In this document: positions 1 to 9,488 of the stretch, piece by piece | Layout of the letters: each line of letters starts with the position of its first letter | How positions within the stretch are numbered: the stretch's first letter is position 1 | Origin: Deltaproteobacteria bacterium | Lineage (GTDB): Bacteria > Desulfobacterota > Desulfobacteria > Desulfobacterales > ETH-SRB1 | Direction: 5' to 3' | NCBI GenBank assembly: GCA_030272815.1 | Contig: JAJSZT010000015.1 | Coordinates: 1 to 63,068, forward strand | Length of the DNA stretch: 63,068 bases | Program-made: the position numbers and the translations under genes | The notes under the pieces: generated by a model | Databases searched by the model: none | The model's input: only the letters and a program-made list of their open reading frames with translations | Told to the model about the DNA's origin: nothing

Positions 1-162
1 TGCATTTCTTTTCAATCGGCTGCAATGAATCATTATATTTTTCGTCTATGACTTATTCTTAAAACGAAAACCGTATCACCGATTATAAAATAAATTATCC
101 GACAATCTCCAACTCTGCATTTTTTAAGGCCAGCGAATTTCTCTGTTATATTGATGACAAGG

Positions 163-190
163 TTGACAATACTTGTCTGTAATATTATAT
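163..190 (+). promoter_or_regulatory. putative sigma-70 promoter of trxA-trxB
   Basis: TTGACA at 163-168 is followed after 16 bases by TTATAT at 185-190, about 45 bases ahead of the trxA start codon. Both boxes are close to consensus. The rest of 1-232 holds no gene I can support. Confidence 0.5.
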
Positions 191-232
191 TTCTTTTGTA
201 TTGTAAAACTTATTGCGGAAAGGATAATTATT

Positions 233-559
233 ATGGCGGAAGGTATTTTTGAAATTGATGACAGCATTTTTGATGCTGAGGTTCTGAACTCTGATAAACC
301 GGTGCTTATAGACTTCTGGGCACCGTGGTGCGGGCCATGTATGGCCATTTCCCCTTTGGTAGAACAGCTTGCCGGTGAATTTGGAGATAAAATTAAGTTT
401 GTCAAATGCAATGTTGACGATAATCCAATCACTCCCGGCAAATATGGAATAAGATCTATACCCACGCTTATGTTCTTCAAGGATGGTAATGTAGTAGATC
501 ATGTGATAGGTATAGTTGCCAAATCAAAGCTGGAGGAAGTTATAAACAAAATTTTATAG
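233..559 (+). CDS. trxA: thioredoxin
   Basis: A 108-residue cytoplasmic disulfide reductase of the thioredoxin fold. The active site W-C-G-P-C is visible with cysteines at residues 33 and 36, preceded by the usual DFWAP segment, and the cis-proline region reads SIPTLMFF. The ATG at 233 is chosen over upstream in-frame starts because GGAAAGGA sits just before it and the protein then has the normal family length. The gene is 11 bp upstream of thioredoxin reductase, so the pair forms a self-contained NADPH-thioredoxin system in one transcript. Confidence 0.96.
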   Translation: MAEGIFEIDDSIFDAEVLNSDKPVLIDFWAPWCGPCMAISPLVEQLAGEFGDKIKFVKCNVDDNPITPGKYGIRSIPTLMFFKDGNVVDHVIGIVAKSKLEEVINKIL

Positions 560-570
560 GAAACTTTGTA

Positions 571-1539
571 ATGAAAAGTGTTGATTATGACCTTGTTATA
601 ATCGGCGGTGGTCCGGCCGGACTCACCGCCGGTCTTTATGCTGCACGCGCCAGATTGAATGTAATCCTGATTGAAAAAATTGTGCCGGGAGGACAGGTTC
701 TCACAACTGACTGGATTGAAAATTATCCCGGCTTTCCGGAAGGAATTAGCGGGCCTGACTTGATTCAGAAAATGACCGAGCAGGTTAAAAAATTTGATCT
801 TAATATAGAATCAAATGAAGTAATTTCTCTTGATTTGTTGTCTGAGCCCGTCAAAAAAATCAAGTTAAGCGACAGGACTATCACAAGCCACACAATTATT
901 ATAGCTACAGGAGCTTCACCCAAAAAGCTCGGTATCCCAGGTGAAGATATTTTTTTTGGAAAAGGCTTATCTACATGCGCAACCTGTGACGCACCTTTTT
1001 TCAAAGACAAGATGGTTGCGGCAGTGGGGGGCGGAGATACCGCTGTTCAGGAAAGCATATTTCTGACCAAATTCGCAAAAAAGGTTTATCTTATTCATAG
1101 AAGAGATCAATTAAGGGCAACCAGGATCCTGCAGGAACGAGCATTTGCCAATGATAAAATTGAATTTATCTGGGATTCCGTATTAACAGGTATTGATGGT
1201 TTAACCAATGTAGAAAAGATTACAGTAAAAAATGTTAAAACCGGGGAAACAAAAGAATTCTCCGTAGACGGCTGTTTTATATGGACAGGCATACTACCCA
1301 ACACAAATTTTTTAAAAGATGAAGTAAAAGTAGATGATTACGGCTTTATAATCGTCGACTCGAATATGCAGTCATCAGTACCGGGTGTGTTTGCAGCAGG
1401 TGATGTAAGAAGTACCGGCCTGCGCCAGATTGTAACCGCTGCTGGAGATGCGGCAAGTGCTGTATTTTCGGCAGAACATTATATGGAAAATCGTATCCTA
1501 TTCAAATTCCGTGGTAATGGGCAGTCTGTCAAAATATAA
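571..1539 (+). CDS. trxB: thioredoxin reductase (NADPH)
   Basis: A 322-residue flavoprotein that reduces thioredoxin with NADPH. The N-terminal FAD loop GGGPAG is at residues 12-17, the redox pair C-A-T-C is at 136-139, and the NADPH loop GGGDTA lies near 153-158. The C-terminal FAD motif (GVFAAGDVR) is also present. Length and domain order match low-molecular-weight bacterial TrxB. It follows trxA after 11 bp and is almost certainly co-transcribed with it. Confidence 0.96.
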   Translation: MKSVDYDLVIIGGGPAGLTAGLYAARARLNVILIEKIVPGGQVLTTDWIENYPGFPEGISGPDLIQKMTEQVKKFDLNIESNEVISLDLLSEPVKKIKLSDRTITSHTIIIATGASPKKLGIPGEDIFFGKGLSTCATCDAPFFKDKMVAAVGGGDTAVQESIFLTKFAKKVYLIHRRDQLRATRILQERAFANDKIEFIWDSVLTGIDGLTNVEKITVKNVKTGETKEFSVDGCFIWTGILPNTNFLKDEVKVDDYGFIIVDSNMQSSVPGVFAAGDVRSTGLRQIVTAAGDAASAVFSAEHYMENRILFKFRGNGQSVKI

Positions 1540-1621
1540 CTATTTGTAAATAAAGACTTTGCGTAAATTCAAAATGGGTTTTATCCTGGTTTTTGAATAG
1601 GATACGGAGAATCTATAGGTC

Positions 1622-1684
1622 AGCCACAAAGACACCAAGATTGTAATTTATATCTCTTCTTTGCGACTTTGTGCCTTAGTGGCT
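1622..1684. repeat. 63-bp inverted-repeat element
   Basis: The left end AGCCACAAAGACACCAAGA and the right end (complement AGCCACTAAGGCACAAAG) form an imperfect inverted repeat. It sits between trxB and the lipoprotein gene and reads like a short dispersed palindromic repeat. I see no coding role. Confidence 0.5.
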
Positions 1685-1714
1685 ATACTATTACGAAAAT
1701 ATTACTTTATAATA

Positions 1715-2359
1715 ATGAAACGTATCTTAACAATTGCTATCATTTCATTGCTTGTCTTTTCAAGTTGTGCTTGGCTTGAGCCAAAAGAAGAAAAGAGCAT
1801 CCAGGAACTTGCAAGTAGTGGAATGAATGAGTTTAAAAAAGAAAATTATAAAACATCAATAGAATACTTTGAAAAATTAAGGGACTGGTATCCTTTCAGC
1901 AAATATGCAATCCTTGCAGAGCTGAAAATCGCTGATTCATATTACAAACTAAAGGAGTATGAAGAGGCTGTATCTGCATATGAAGAGTTTGTTAACCTTC
2001 ATCCGCGTAACGAGGCAATAGCTTATGTTATCTATCAGATAGGACTTAGCTATTTTGAACAGATAGATACTGTTGATCGAGACCAGACTACAGCGCAAAA
2101 AGCACTTGATACTTTTAAAAAGCTGATAAAACAGTTCCCGGAAAACGCCTATGCAAACAGAGCAAGAGTTAAATTAAAAAAATGCTTAAAAAGTCTTTCA
2201 GGGCATGAATTCTACGTAGGATTCTTTTATTACAAAAACAAGCACTATAAAGCAGCTTTGAGCCGTTTCGAGGCTGTCCTTACCAATTATCCCGATGTTG
2301 GAATCCATCATAAAACCCTTCAGTATATTGCTTTGTGTAAAGAATATATAAAAGAATAA
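1715..2359 (+). CDS. bamD: outer-membrane assembly lipoprotein, BamD-like
   Basis: A 214-residue lipoprotein predicted to act in the BAM complex that inserts beta-barrel proteins into the outer membrane. Residues 1-18 form a signal sequence ending in a lipobox (VFSSC), which gives an N-terminal lipidated cysteine. The mature part is a run of TPR-like helical pairs (repeated Y-x3-F-x3-YP/HP patterns), and the length fits BamD/ComL. An upstream in-frame start at 1661 would put a non-signal extension in front of the signal peptide, so the ATG at 1715 is preferred. A generic TPR lipoprotein is the alternative. Confidence 0.85.
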   Translation: MKRILTIAIISLLVFSSCAWLEPKEEKSIQELASSGMNEFKKENYKTSIEYFEKLRDWYPFSKYAILAELKIADSYYKLKEYEEAVSAYEEFVNLHPRNEAIAYVIYQIGLSYFEQIDTVDRDQTTAQKALDTFKKLIKQFPENAYANRARVKLKKCLKSLSGHEFYVGFFYYKNKHYKAALSRFEAVLTNYPDVGIHHKTLQYIALCKEYIKE

Positions 2360-2363
2360 GAAG

Positions 2364-2777
2364 TTGATGATAGCAATAAGCGCCTGCCTTTTAGGATACA
2401 AATGCAGATATGATGGTAAAAGCAAAAAAAACTCAGCCTTAATAAAGCTGCTGGAATCTGAAAAAATTCTTCCGATCTGTCCCGAACAGCTTGGCGGACT
2501 TACTACTCCAAGAGCCCCCTCAAACCTCGTTGAAGGAGATGGTTTTGATGTTCTGGATGGAAATGCAAAAGTTATAAACACTTACGGGGATGATAATACT
2601 GAGGCATTTATTAAAGGAGCCTATGCAGCACTGGATATGATCAGGGAGCAAAAAATCAAGCGCTGCTTTCTTAAAGATAAAAGCCCCTCATGCGGAGTTG
2701 GCGAAAAATATTTAACCGGAGTAACTGCTGCACTTTTAATCCGAAAAGGATACATTGTTGAAGAAGCAATAATATAA
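2364..2777 (+). CDS. DUF523 family protein
   Basis: A 137-residue protein with the hallmarks of DUF523: an N-terminal ISACLLG-x-KCRYDG segment, the central CPEQLGGL motif and the C-terminal KSPSCG motif. The conserved cysteines suggest a metal- or substrate-binding fold, but the biochemical function of the family is not established. It starts 4 bp after the BamD-like gene stops and is probably translationally linked to it. ATG at 2364 or 2367 are both possible. Confidence 0.85.
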   Translation: MMIAISACLLGYKCRYDGKSKKNSALIKLLESEKILPICPEQLGGLTTPRAPSNLVEGDGFDVLDGNAKVINTYGDDNTEAFIKGAYAALDMIREQKIKRCFLKDKSPSCGVGEKYLTGVTAALLIRKGYIVEEAII

Positions 2778-2879
2778 TGCCCCCACTCCTCTTCCTTCCT
2801 CCAAATTGCCACGCAACGACTCTTAGAATTTAACTCTTTAAATCATTCCATATAGATGATATATTAATATTTTTACTTA

Positions 2880-3031
2880 GTGTCTGAACGAAAACTTCCT
2901 GAATTAGGGTTTTCCTGTCATTGCGAGGGAGGTACGACCGAAGCAATCTCTTGGAATAAGGGGATTGCTTCGTCGTTCGTTCCTTACTCCTCACAATGAC
3001 CGCTTGGAAGCAGGGCTTTTCGTTCAGGCAC
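2880..3031. mobile_element. MITE, GTGCCTGAACGAAAA family, copy A
   Basis: A 152-bp non-coding element. Its ends GTGTCTGAACGAAAA and TTTTCGTTCAGGCAC are inverted repeats, and it is flanked by the perfect 6-bp duplication TACTTA (2874-2879 and 3032-3037). The interior is itself nearly palindromic (a CATTGCGAGG...CTTCGTCGTTCG type hairpin). It fills most of the 335-bp gap between the DUF523 gene and the HAD phosphatase gene. See copies B-D at 9951, 11868 and 24524. Confidence 0.8.
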
Positions 3032-3112
3032 TACTTAGAAATTTTGATATCATTTTAAGCTCATATCTCAAGTTTCACCCCCCACATGTTTATCAAAGGA
3101 AGTTGATCAAAA

Positions 3113-4321
3113 ATGAGCCATACTTTTATTAAAAAGCAAGAAATTCATACGCTCAAACAGTTTTACAACCTGATGGCTATGACCCGGGATGTGCGTTATG
3201 GATTGGTTGAAAATATATTTACAGGTCTTTCAATTGACTGCGACCCGATCAAATCGCTAAAAAACGCACTCTTCTCGCTTGAAGAGATCAGTTCTGAAGA
3301 TGGGTTAAAGCTGCTGTATATAGGCGACTCAAAGAAAATAAAGGCCAGGTTGGTTTACGAGATCTCGGAACTCAAAAAAGATGTTTTCTTTCTAGAAAAT
3401 ACTGAAAAGGAATTTATCGAGCACCTTGAAAAGCTTCATAACGGATTCAGAAAGCAGGTAAACGGAGGCATAAAAAAATTACAAGGTTTGAAATTTAACT
3501 GCTTCATTACTGACAGGGACGGGACAATAAATAACTACTGCGGCAGATACTGTTCTTCTGTTCAAGCTGTTTACAATTCTGTTTTTCTTACCCGTTTTGC
3601 CAGGAAAAAAGCCATAAATTCCATAATCATAACTTCAGCCCCGCTAAGTGGCCCGGGTATTCTCGATGTCTGCGTAAACCCCGACAAGACTTTCATTTAT
3701 GCGGCTTCAAAGGGAAGGGAATGTATCGATCTTAGCGGAAAACGAAAGACTTATCCTATTGAAGAAAAAAAGCAACGGCTTTTAGACAACCTTAACAAAA
3801 GGCTGCTCAATCTTGTAAAAGAGCCTGCCTTTGAAAAATTTTCTATGATCGGATCAGGCCTTCAGTTTAAATTCGGCCAGACAACCGTTGCTCGCCAGAA
3901 TATCCGAAAGTCAATACCTGAACCTGAATCAAAAGAATTTTTAAAAAAAATCAGGCGGATTGTTCAAGAAATAGATCCTGGACAAGAAAATTTTAGAATT
4001 GAAGATACCGGTCTTGATATTGAGATAATACTTACAATTGAAGACTCGTTGTCGGGAGCCAAAGATTTTGACAAGGCAGACGCTGTAAGATATCTTGATG
4101 ATGCATTAAAACTAAATATGAAACAAGGGCCGCATCTTATTTGCGGAGATACATCTTCCGATGTTTTGTTAATAGAAGCTGCTATGGAGAAAACGCCTGA
4201 TACATGGACTGTTTTTGTCACAAAAGATAGAAAGCTTGCAGCAAGGGTAAAAGATGTCTGCTCAAATTCATTTATTGTAACAGAGCCTGATATACTCGTC
4301 ACCATCCTGGGATTATCTTAA
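3113..4321 (+). CDS. HAD-superfamily phosphatase, trehalose-phosphatase-like
   Basis: A 402-residue protein with a HAD phosphatase core in its C-terminal two thirds. Motif I reads D134-R-D136-G-T, and a late GDTSSD motif near residue 344 supplies the acidic metal ligands. The general layout (mixed cap insert, C-terminal GDxxxD) resembles sugar-phosphate phosphatases of the trehalose-6-phosphate phosphatase type. The first ~120 residues are a helical region I do not recognise. It lies 46 bp upstream of the GH65/phosphoglucomutase fusion, which supports a role in disaccharide-phosphate metabolism. The exact substrate is inferred, not shown. Confidence 0.65.
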   Translation: MSHTFIKKQEIHTLKQFYNLMAMTRDVRYGLVENIFTGLSIDCDPIKSLKNALFSLEEISSEDGLKLLYIGDSKKIKARLVYEISELKKDVFFLENTEKEFIEHLEKLHNGFRKQVNGGIKKLQGLKFNCFITDRDGTINNYCGRYCSSVQAVYNSVFLTRFARKKAINSIIITSAPLSGPGILDVCVNPDKTFIYAASKGRECIDLSGKRKTYPIEEKKQRLLDNLNKRLLNLVKEPAFEKFSMIGSGLQFKFGQTTVARQNIRKSIPEPESKEFLKKIRRIVQEIDPGQENFRIEDTGLDIEIILTIEDSLSGAKDFDKADAVRYLDDALKLNMKQGPHLICGDTSSDVLLIEAAMEKTPDTWTVFVTKDRKLAARVKDVCSNSFIVTEPDILVTILGLS

Positions 4322-4367
4322 AGCCTATAGAAATCTTGTGTTTTTACAAGCTAAAAAAGGGTAAAAA

Positions 4368-7300
4368 ATGGCTTCAACCAAATTCAACGGTGCAATTTTT
4401 GATCTTGACGGAGTAGTAACCGGAACAGCTCGTGTGCATGCACTTGCCTGGGAAAGCATGTTTAACGTTTTTTTAAAAAAAATCGCCAAAAGGGAAAATA
4501 AACCTTTTGTCCCCTTTGATCCGGAAAATGACTACCTCCAATACGTTGACGGCAAGCCGAGAATGGAAGGAGTAAAGAGTTTTTTAAAATCAAGGGGTAT
4601 CGAATTCCCATTCGGAGAATATAGCGATCCTCCGGACAGGGAAACCATTTGCGGAATGGGAAACAGAAAAAACATTGACTTTCAAAAGGTTTTACGTCGT
4701 GAAGGCCCCGATATATTCGAAACATCAATAAAATTTATTAAGGACCTGAAGAGAAAAGGCATTAAAGTTGGCGTCGCATCTTCCAGCCGTAACTGCAAGT
4801 TGATTCTACAACTTGCAGGAATCGAAGACCTTTTTGAAACACGGGTCGATGGAGATGTATCACAACAGCTTAATCTGAAAGGGAAACCCGATCCAGACAT
4901 ATTTGTTACAGCTTCTAAAAACCTTGGCCTGATGCCAGGAGAGTGCATGGTTGCTGAAGACGCAGTTTCCGGAGTCGAGGCGGGCAGAAAAGGAAATTTC
5001 GGCCTGACACTGGGAATAGACCGAAACGGTACAGGCGAAACGCTTAAACAGAGCGGTGCAGACATTGTAATCCATGATCTTTCTGAAATAAGCATCAAAG
5101 AAATAAAAGACTGGTTTGAGCTCTCGATTGAGGAGGACGGCTGGAACCTTACTTATAACGGTTTTGATCCTGAAGATGAAAAATTAAGAGAGACGCTCAC
5201 AACGATCGGGAATGGCTATCTTGGCACAAGGGGTTGCTTTGAAGGAGAAAAAGCTTCCGAAACCCACTATCCAGGAACATATATTGCCGGGATATACAAC
5301 AAGCCGGCCACAAAGATTCAGGGCAGAAACATATACAACAACGACTTTGTAAATTGCCCGAACTGGCTTTTAATTGAATTTGCGGTCGGAAGCGGGAGCT
5401 TTATCAGCCCGTTAAAAATGGAACTTATAAGTTACACCCACTCCCTCAACATGAAAGAGAGTGTAATGGAAAGATCGATAGTATGCAAGGACGGGCTCGG
5501 CAGAATTACAAGAATTCACAGCAAACGGCTTGCAAGCATGGCAACTCCCCATCTTTGCGCCATAAAGTATGATATCACGCCTGTCAACTATTCGGATACG
5601 ATTACCATACGATCCTCTATTGACGGGAATATTATCAATGACGGCGTTGCCCGCTACCGCAAACTGCATTCAAAACATCTTTCAGGTGTATCTTGTGGAA
5701 AGACAAAGGGTTCGATTTTCCTCCACGTTCAAACCAACTGTTCAAAATACCAGATCGTTATGGGTTCAAGGACAAATCTATATAAGAACAAAAAGCCGAT
5801 GTCCGTCAGTAAAAGTATTTTGCAACAAAAAGCGGGCATAACCGAAGAAATAAATATAGATGCTGTGGAAAACAATACATATACTGTTGAAAAACTCGTA
5901 AGTATCTACACATCACTTGACAAGAATATCTCAAATCCCCAAAAATCGGTCACGGAAATTTTGACAAAAGCAAAGACCTTTAAAGAGATATACGGCCCGC
6001 ACAAAAAGGCCTGGAAGGCGCTCTGGAATAAAGCAGACATCAAAATTACCGGTGACAGACTTGCGCAAAAAATCGTCCGCCTTCACACCTACCACCTGCT
6101 TGTCGCTGCGTCTTTACACAACAAAAATATAGATGCGGGAATAACTGCAAGAGGATTGCACGGAGAAGCATACAGGGGACATGTATTCTGGGATGAGCTT
6201 TACATTCTGCCTTTTTATAATCTCCACTTTCCTGAAATCTCGCGCGCACTTTTAATGTACAGGTACAGACGCCTCGACGCGGCAATTAAATATGCGAGAC
6301 AAAACAGATACCAGGGCGCCATGTTTCCATGGCAGACTGCAGATGACGGAAGCGAGGAAACTCAGGAGGTTCATTACAATCCCAAAGACGGTTCATGGGG
6401 ACCTGATTTGAGCAGAAGGCAAAGGCACGTCTCAATTGCCGTGTTTTACAATGTGTGGAGATATATTTCAGACACGAATGACAGGAAGTTCCTCGAAAAT
6501 TACGGCACAGAAATTATGCTTCAAATTGCCCGTTTCTGGGCGAGTATAGCAAAATATAACAAAACCTCGAACAGATATCATATTTCGGGAGTAATGGGGC
6601 CTGACGAATTTCATGAAAAACTCCCTGCTTCTGAAAAAGATGGACTAAAGGACAACGCATATACGAATGTTATGGCAGTATGGCTCCTTGGAAAAGCTAT
6701 TGAACTCATAGAAGGGCTTAGCCAAAAAATACTCGAAAGGCTGTCCCAAAAGACAGGTTTTAAATACAACGAGATAGAAAAGTGGCAAGAGATCACAAAT
6801 AAGATGAACGTCGTCTTATCAGATAAAAATGTAATCAGCCAGTTCGACGGTTATATGGACTTGAAAGAATTTGGCTGGAATCAATATCGTAAAAAATACG
6901 GCGAGATACACCGATTGGATCGAATCTTGAAAGCCGAAGGAGATTCCCCAAACCGTTATAAGGTGTCAAAACAAGCTGACACCCTTATGATGTTTTATGT
7001 GCTTTCACCTGATGAAATTGGACGTATATTTAGACAACTGGGATACAAGGTTGATGATGCTGTTGAATTTTTAAAAGTCAACTACGATTACTATGAAAAG
7101 AGAACAAGTCACGGATCTACGCTCAGCAAAGTAGTGCACGCCGTGATTTCAAGTTATATCCACGCATCAGACACACCATGGAAATGGTTCATGGACGCGT
7201 TGAAAAGCGACATATTTGATACGCAGGGAGGCACTACGATCGAAGGGATACATTGCGGCGTAATGGCGGGCACACTTGACGTTATTATGAGATATTTTGC

Positions 7301-7541
7301 GGGAATAGATCTTAGCAGCGAAATCCCTGAAATAAATCCTCACATGCCTGAGCACTGGAGCAATCTTGCTTTTAGAATATGCCATAAGAAAAAATGGTAT
7401 AATTTTAAATTCACGAAAAAAACAATAAAAGTTACAGTTGAAGGGAAAGGAAATAATCAGGTTTTATTAAACATACTAGGGAAAAAGACAAAACTTACAC
7501 CCGGCAAAACCAGACTGGTTAAAACAAATTATCATGGATAA
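4368..7541 (+). CDS. beta-phosphoglucomutase / GH65 disaccharide phosphorylase fusion
   Basis: A 1057-residue two-enzyme fusion. Residues 1-~240 are a HAD beta-phosphoglucomutase: catalytic D12-L-D14-G, then KPDP near 174 and AEDAVSGVEAG near 198. Residues ~255-1050 are a glycoside hydrolase family 65 phosphorylase, with the general acid E747 in the MGPDEFHE motif and the phosphate-binding HGSTLS segment near 920. GH65 enzymes split alpha-linked glucose disaccharides (maltose, trehalose, kojibiose) with phosphate to give beta-glucose-1-phosphate, and the mutase converts that to glucose-6-phosphate, so the fusion channels one product. Substrate linkage cannot be read from sequence alone. It overlaps the next gene by 8 bp. 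Confidence 0.9.
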   Translation: MASTKFNGAIFDLDGVVTGTARVHALAWESMFNVFLKKIAKRENKPFVPFDPENDYLQYVDGKPRMEGVKSFLKSRGIEFPFGEYSDPPDRETICGMGNRKNIDFQKVLRREGPDIFETSIKFIKDLKRKGIKVGVASSSRNCKLILQLAGIEDLFETRVDGDVSQQLNLKGKPDPDIFVTASKNLGLMPGECMVAEDAVSGVEAGRKGNFGLTLGIDRNGTGETLKQSGADIVIHDLSEISIKEIKDWFELSIEEDGWNLTYNGFDPEDEKLRETLTTIGNGYLGTRGCFEGEKASETHYPGTYIAGIYNKPATKIQGRNIYNNDFVNCPNWLLIEFAVGSGSFISPLKMELISYTHSLNMKESVMERSIVCKDGLGRITRIHSKRLASMATPHLCAIKYDITPVNYSDTITIRSSIDGNIINDGVARYRKLHSKHLSGVSCGKTKGSIFLHVQTNCSKYQIVMGSRTNLYKNKKPMSVSKSILQQKAGITEEINIDAVENNTYTVEKLVSIYTSLDKNISNPQKSVTEILTKAKTFKEIYGPHKKAWKALWNKADIKITGDRLAQKIVRLHTYHLLVAASLHNKNIDAGITARGLHGEAYRGHVFWDELYILPFYNLHFPEISRALLMYRYRRLDAAIKYARQNRYQGAMFPWQTADDGSEETQEVHYNPKDGSWGPDLSRRQRHVSIAVFYNVWRYISDTNDRKFLENYGTEIMLQIARFWASIAKYNKTSNRYHISGVMGPDEFHEKLPASEKDGLKDNAYTNVMAVWLLGKAIELIEGLSQKILERLSQKTGFKYNEIEKWQEITNKMNVVLSDKNVISQFDGYMDLKEFGWNQYRKKYGEIHRLDRILKAEGDSPNRYKVSKQADTLMMFYVLSPDEIGRIFRQLGYKVDDAVEFLKVNYDYYEKRTSHGSTLSKVVHAVISSYIHASDTPWKWFMDALKSDIFDTQGGTTIEGIHCGVMAGTLDVIMRYFAGIDLSSEIPEINPHMPEHWSNLAFRICHKKKWYNFKFTKKTIKVTVEGKGNNQVLLNILGKKTKLTPGKTRLVKTNYHG

Positions 7542-8193
7542 AAACTCAGATATCAACAAATACATCCTTCAAAACTGTATAAAAAGAAATGTTGTTAATA
7601 AAAAAGAAAAGTATGCACCCATAATCGACTTTGTTTTTGCAGTATCCGGAGCTGCTGCATTAGGTAAAACCGCGTTTTGCAAAAATTTAGAAAGATATCT
7701 GAACGACCGCAAGATAAATACTGTGCATATACCTCTTGACGGTTTTCTTCTGGATCGTAAAACAAGGTGGGACAGGAAATTAAGTGGATATAATCCGGAA
7801 TCTACCGACATGCCGTTATTAATTGAAACAATGAAGGAACTTATCTATGATGGTCGAGAAATCAACCTGCCGCTTTATGATCACAGGACAGGCAAACACA
7901 GTGGTTTTAAATTGATCGGCCATAGTAAGGTGATTATTCTAGATGGAATAATGTCCCTTCATTATGAAATAAGGGAGAGGTTTACAAACTTTAATATATT
8001 CCTTTACAGTGATGATCTTGTAATGCGGGGGCTGCGTTTGCTTGTGGATATGGAAGAACGGGGATATTCGGTTTTTGAGGCTCTATCACATTCAGATGAA
8101 GAATTTGCTTCTTATAACAAATGGATCTACCATCAAATCTTCTTTGCGAATTTACGTATTTCTGTTGGCAAGCAAAGAGAGTTGTCTATATGA
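7534..8193 (+). CDS. P-loop kinase, uridine kinase/phosphoribulokinase-like
   Basis: A 219-residue cytoplasmic nucleotide-binding protein. A Walker A loop of the form GxxxxGKT lies at about residues 39-46, followed by HIPLDGFLLDR, LPLYDHRTGKH and VIILDGIMSLH. This ordering is characteristic of the uridine kinase/phosphoribulokinase/pantothenate kinase superfamily. It overlaps the GH65 fusion by 8 bp, so it is translationally coupled and may phosphorylate a sugar or polyol in the same pathway. The true substrate is unknown. Confidence 0.7.
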   Translation: MDKNSDINKYILQNCIKRNVVNKKEKYAPIIDFVFAVSGAAALGKTAFCKNLERYLNDRKINTVHIPLDGFLLDRKTRWDRKLSGYNPESTDMPLLIETMKELIYDGREINLPLYDHRTGKHSGFKLIGHSKVIILDGIMSLHYEIRERFTNFNIFLYSDDLVMRGLRLLVDMEERGYSVFEALSHSDEEFASYNKWIYHQIFFANLRISVGKQRELSI

Positions 8194-8300
8194 AACTTTA
8201 ACCTAAGTTGAGCTATTTTTAAAAAATACTTTACACTCAATAAATTTTGTTGTAGATATCCAAATTCTGATTTTAAAATTTTATAAAATCGATAAATTTA

Positions 8301-8427
8301 GACGGCAAAGTAAAAAAGCTTCAGTTTCAAGGCACGCAAATCCTGAGGAAAGAGACGTACTTATAGCTACGTCGCAATGACAAAGGGTGCAGCGCAACGC
8401 AGAAAATGGACTTTTTACGGAGCCGTC
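8301..8427. repeat. inverted-repeat element upstream of rpmB
   Basis: The ends GACGGCAAAGTAAAAA and CTTTTTACGGAGCCGTC are imperfect inverted repeats bounding about 127 bp of non-coding sequence. It occupies most of the gap between the kinase gene and rpmB. No clear target duplication was seen. Confidence 0.5.
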
Positions 8428-8456
8428 AATAAATAATATTTTTAGGAGAATTAATC

Positions 8457-8648
8457 ATGTCAAGGATGTGTGAAATATGCGGGAAAAAACCACTTGTGGG
8501 CAATAATGTCAGCCATGCACACAATAAAACAAAACGTCGTTTTAAACCAAATCTTCAAAGAGTACGCGCTGTTTATAAAGGAAGAGTAAAAAGAATGGTG
8601 GTATGCACCAGTTGTATAAGGTCGGGTTGTGTTGTAAAAACGTCTTAA
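8457..8648 (+). CDS. rpmB: 50S ribosomal protein L28
   Basis: A 63-residue basic ribosomal protein of the large subunit. The N-terminal MCEICGKKP and the later VVCTSC form the paired CxxC motifs of the zinc-binding L28 variant. [16 protein letters not shown] is the family signature. AGGAG precedes the ATG at a normal distance. It appears monocistronic. Confidence 0.95.
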   Translation: MSRMCEICGKKPLVGNNVSHAHNKTKRRFKPNLQRVRAVYKGRVKRMVVCTSCIRSGCVVKTS

Positions 8649-8850
8649 TTGTCCACCCTATACTTGTGACAAAATCGGAAAGCGAGTCAAAACATCATTC
8701 ACTTGACAGCACAATTCTGAAAGTTCGATATCACACCTTTTAAAGCAATTTCAAAATGACAAATATATAGCAGCTATACGTAACCTTGAACTTTATGAAT
8801 CAGCCGCGCAGTTTTTACATCTCTCAAAATACTCTCTCAGCGCAAAAAAA

Positions 8851-9393
8851 CTACTTCCGTTTGAACCCTGCTTTCAATTGAATGTTAGCGTGATATTTAA
8901 GCTGCATACCTTTTAGAAAATTACGCAAGATCTGATCTTTACAGTCACGGTAGTGTTTATGGTCTGGCTTACGGAAAAACGCACTTAATTCGTGTTTACT
9001 AATGCGCAAATTAGCCAGGTCCATAATCTCCAATATGTCTTCGGCTTTCAGGTTTAATGCGATTTTTAATTTTCTGAAAATGATATTGTTAGTTAAACGC
9101 TGCTCTGGCTCGGGTTGTGGCCCTTCTTTTTTGCCTCGTTTATCGTTAATCAAACCATTTAGGAAAATCGCCAGCTTAGTGTCGCTACATTTCTGATACG
9201 CAGGATCATCATCTTTTTTTAACCAACCGCTGATCTGCTCCCGCGTTACCTGATGATCAGCTAAGCCAAATACAGCAATCATTTTCGAATCGTTAAAGTC
9301 GAAAATATAGCGGATACGGCGCAAGATATCGTTATTGGTCACAAGTATGCTCCGATCTAAACTGCAGTTGTGATATGCGGGACGCTTTGACAC
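8851..9393 (-). CDS. DUF1456 family protein (YehS-like)
   Basis: A protein of up to 180 residues with two repeats of about 70 residues, each starting NND/NNI-I-x-R/RKL-[RK] and containing a leucine-rich helical segment (the second near residue 100). This internal duplication is the DUF1456/YehS pattern, and its function is unknown. The longest frame opens with GTG at 9393. A GTG about 18 codons later, directly before TNNDILRRI, matches the family start better. It reads against rpmB and is the first of two minus-strand genes here. Confidence 0.7.
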   Translation of the reverse strand: MSKRPAYHNCSLDRSILVTNNDILRRIRYIFDFNDSKMIAVFGLADHQVTREQISGWLKKDDDPAYQKCSDTKLAIFLNGLINDKRGKKEGPQPEPEQRLTNNIIFRKLKIALNLKAEDILEIMDLANLRISKHELSAFFRKPDHKHYRDCKDQILRNFLKGMQLKYHANIQLKAGFKRK

Positions 9394-9488
9394 CGATCCT
9401 CTCTCCAGCGCCTTGTTGGTCGCGGTTCGCTGCGCTCACACAATCTATCCTTATTCGTTCGGCCTTGGTTCGTCTTTATCGAGTTTAA

